Shown: positions 4,679 to 5,908 of the stretch, piece after piece
Position numbering within the stretch: position 1 is the stretch's first letter
How the letters are laid out: the number at the start of each line of letters is the position of its first letter
Origin: Acholeplasmataceae bacterium UBA4853
GTDB lineage: Bacteria > Bacillota_I > Bacilli_A > Acholeplasmatales > Acholeplasmataceae
NCBI GenBank assembly: GCA_002399815.1
Contig: DHEJ01000040.1
Location: 1-5,908, forward strand
Direction of reading: 5' to 3'
DNA length: 5,908 bases
Program-made: the position numbers and the translations under genes
The notes under the pieces: model-generated
The model's database searches: none
What the model was told of the DNA's origin: nothing
The model's input: the letters and a program-made list of their open reading frames with translations, nothing else

Positions 4679-5908
4679 ATGGGTTATAAAACCGTCCAAT
4701 ATGGAAAAAAAGCAGAACGTCGTAACTATTCAAAAATGTTACATCAGGTAGAACTACCGAATCTTATCGAGATACAAACTTTATCTTTTGATGAATTTGT
4801 AAAAACTGGCATTGACGAACTTTTAGTAGATATCTCCCCGATTGAAGGTCATAACGGGGATTTAAAACTATACTTTGAGAAGAGTTTTTTAGGAGAACCT
4901 AAATATACGATTGCGGATACTAAATTACGTGATCTAAATTACTCCAGACAACTTTCTGCAAACGTGAAGTTAGAAAACGCGATTACCGGAGAAATTAGAG
5001 AGTCAACGGTTTTAATGACTGATCTACCAATGATGACACCATCAGGTACGTTTGTTATTAACGGTGCTGAACGTGTAGTCGTATCTCAAATTGTAAGATC
5101 TTCTGGGGTGTATTATACATCTGAGTTAGATAAGAAAATCAATGCGATTAAGTATTCTGCACAAGTTATCCCAACACGTGGTGCTTGGATTGAATATGAA
5201 CAAGGATCAAAAGAGATTTTATATGCAAAATTAGATAGATCTAAAAAAGTGCCGATGACAACGTTCATTCGTGCTTTAGGATTTACTTCTAAAAAAGATA
5301 TTGAAGAAACATTCGGTAAATCTGGATTACTTTCAGCAACATTTGAAAAGGATGAAGCAAAATCTCCAAATGATGCAGTAATCGATTTATATTCTAAATT
5401 ACGCCAAGGTGAAAAAGTTCCGGCTGATGCAGCACGTGAATTTATTCGTATGCGTTTATTTGATCGTCGTCGTTATGATTTAGCGGCTGTTGGTCGTTAT
5501 AAATTTAACAAAAAATTAGATGTATTATCAAGAGTTTTAGGTACATATTTAGCTCAAGACATTATTGTTGATGGTAAAGTCATTGTTGCTAAAGATACTG
5601 AAATTACTAAGGATATAGTTGAACTATTAAGTCAACATAGAGATGCATTTAGAAAACAAGTTATTACTAAAGAAAACAACTTACAAAATGAAACTGCAGA
5701 TGAAATCTTAGCAGTTACATTGCCTGATGGCGGTAAAACACTTTATGCTAAAGAAAACTTAATCAATTTAAAGACTGGTGAAGTTTTAGTTAAGAAAAAT
5801 GAAGCAATTACTGAAGAAGTGATTAACTTATTAAGAAGAAATAGACATTCTATTGATGAAAAAGTTATTAAATACTTCTTACAAACAGATGTATATCAAA
5901 AAGAAGCT
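4679..5908 (+). CDS. rpoB: DNA-directed RNA polymerase beta subunit (N-terminal part)
   Basis: RpoB forms one pincer of RNA polymerase and part of its active-site cleft. The reading frame is open from ATG 4679 to the window edge: 410 complete codons, roughly a third of the usual 1,150-1,250. AGGAG (4665-4669) lies nine bases upstream. Family landmarks are in order: LPNLIEIQTLSFDEFV (27-42), the protrusion segment LPMMTPSGTFVINGAERVVVSQ (about 116-137), IPTRGAWIEYE, VPMTTFIRALG, and RLFDRRRYDLAAVGRYKFNKKL ahead of the lobe. At 140-146 the usual RSPGVYF reads RSSGVYY, with Ser142 replacing a highly conserved proline. Two 23-residue segments, 299-321 and 367-389, look like repeats of the short G-[KE]-V-[IL]-V-x-K...IT...LL element that other Firmicutes carry once. 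The rifampicin pocket and active-site residues lie beyond the window. Confidence 0.99.
   Translation, partial: MGYKTVQYGKKAERRNYSKMLHQVELPNLIEIQTLSFDEFVKTGIDELLVDISPIEGHNGDLKLYFEKSFLGEPKYTIADTKLRDLNYSRQLSANVKLENAITGEIRESTVLMTDLPMMTPSGTFVINGAERVVVSQIVRSSGVYYTSELDKKINAIKYSAQVIPTRGAWIEYEQGSKEILYAKLDRSKKVPMTTFIRALGFTSKKDIEETFGKSGLLSATFEKDEAKSPNDAVIDLYSKLRQGEKVPADAAREFIRMRLFDRRRYDLAAVGRYKFNKKLDVLSRVLGTYLAQDIIVDGKVIVAKDTEITKDIVELLSQHRDAFRKQVITKENNLQNETADEILAVTLPDGGKTLYAKENLINLKTGEVLVKKNEAITEEVINLLRRNRHSIDEKVIKYFLQTDVYQKEA

Noticed and set aside
1..5908. Novel defence system, mobile element, CRISPR array or tRNA
   Set aside because: No repeat arrays, transposase, integrase, tRNA-like folds or unknown operon were seen; every long reading frame other than the lipoprotein and the nuclease tail is a well-known housekeeping gene.

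Overview
The window is an AT-rich, low-GC Gram-positive type chromosome segment. It carries the ribosomal stalk/RNA polymerase cluster rplK-rplA-rplJ-rplL-methyltransferase-rpoB, all on the + strand. The small genome style, the lipoprotein, the Firmicutes gene order and the use of TGG for Trp (in rplA and rpoB, with no in-frame TGA) fit an Acholeplasma-like mollicute that keeps the standard genetic code. That assignment is inference from style and cannot be proven from this window.

Layout. Positions 1-78 hold the last 25 codons of an endonuclease I family nuclease, followed by an intrinsic terminator. Positions 315-1409 hold a stand-alone surface lipoprotein with its own extended -10 promoter and its own terminator; it appears to be built from two FN3-like and two X2-like Ig-fold repeats. 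A strong promoter at 1506-1534 then starts the ribosomal operon: rplK (1611-2039), rplA (true start 2109, not an upstream TTG), rplJ (2993-3481) and rplL (3504-3872). A terminator follows rplL, and an RsmC/YbxB-like methyltransferase (3946-4536) lies just beyond it. A new promoter at 4557-4586 drives rpoB, which starts at 4679 and runs off the end of the window (410 codons seen).

Regulation is the richest part. The rplK-rplA spacer has a short RNA element resembling the 23S rRNA site of L1, directly after a 10-bp hairpin that begins in the rplK stop codon. The rplA-rplJ spacer is a recognisable L10 leader in which an antiterminator and an intrinsic terminator share bases. The rplK leader has a hairpin whose layout echoes the L1 element, and the rpoB leader can fold almost entirely into a long composite hairpin. 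Together these suggest that the L11/L1 and L10/L12 pairs are each controlled by one of their own products, with rpoB transcribed separately from its own promoter.

I found no mobile element, CRISPR array, tRNA, rRNA or defence system. The genes are housekeeping. The points most worth a second look are the RNA leaders, a possible internal repeat in RpoB, and the repeat architecture of the lipoprotein.
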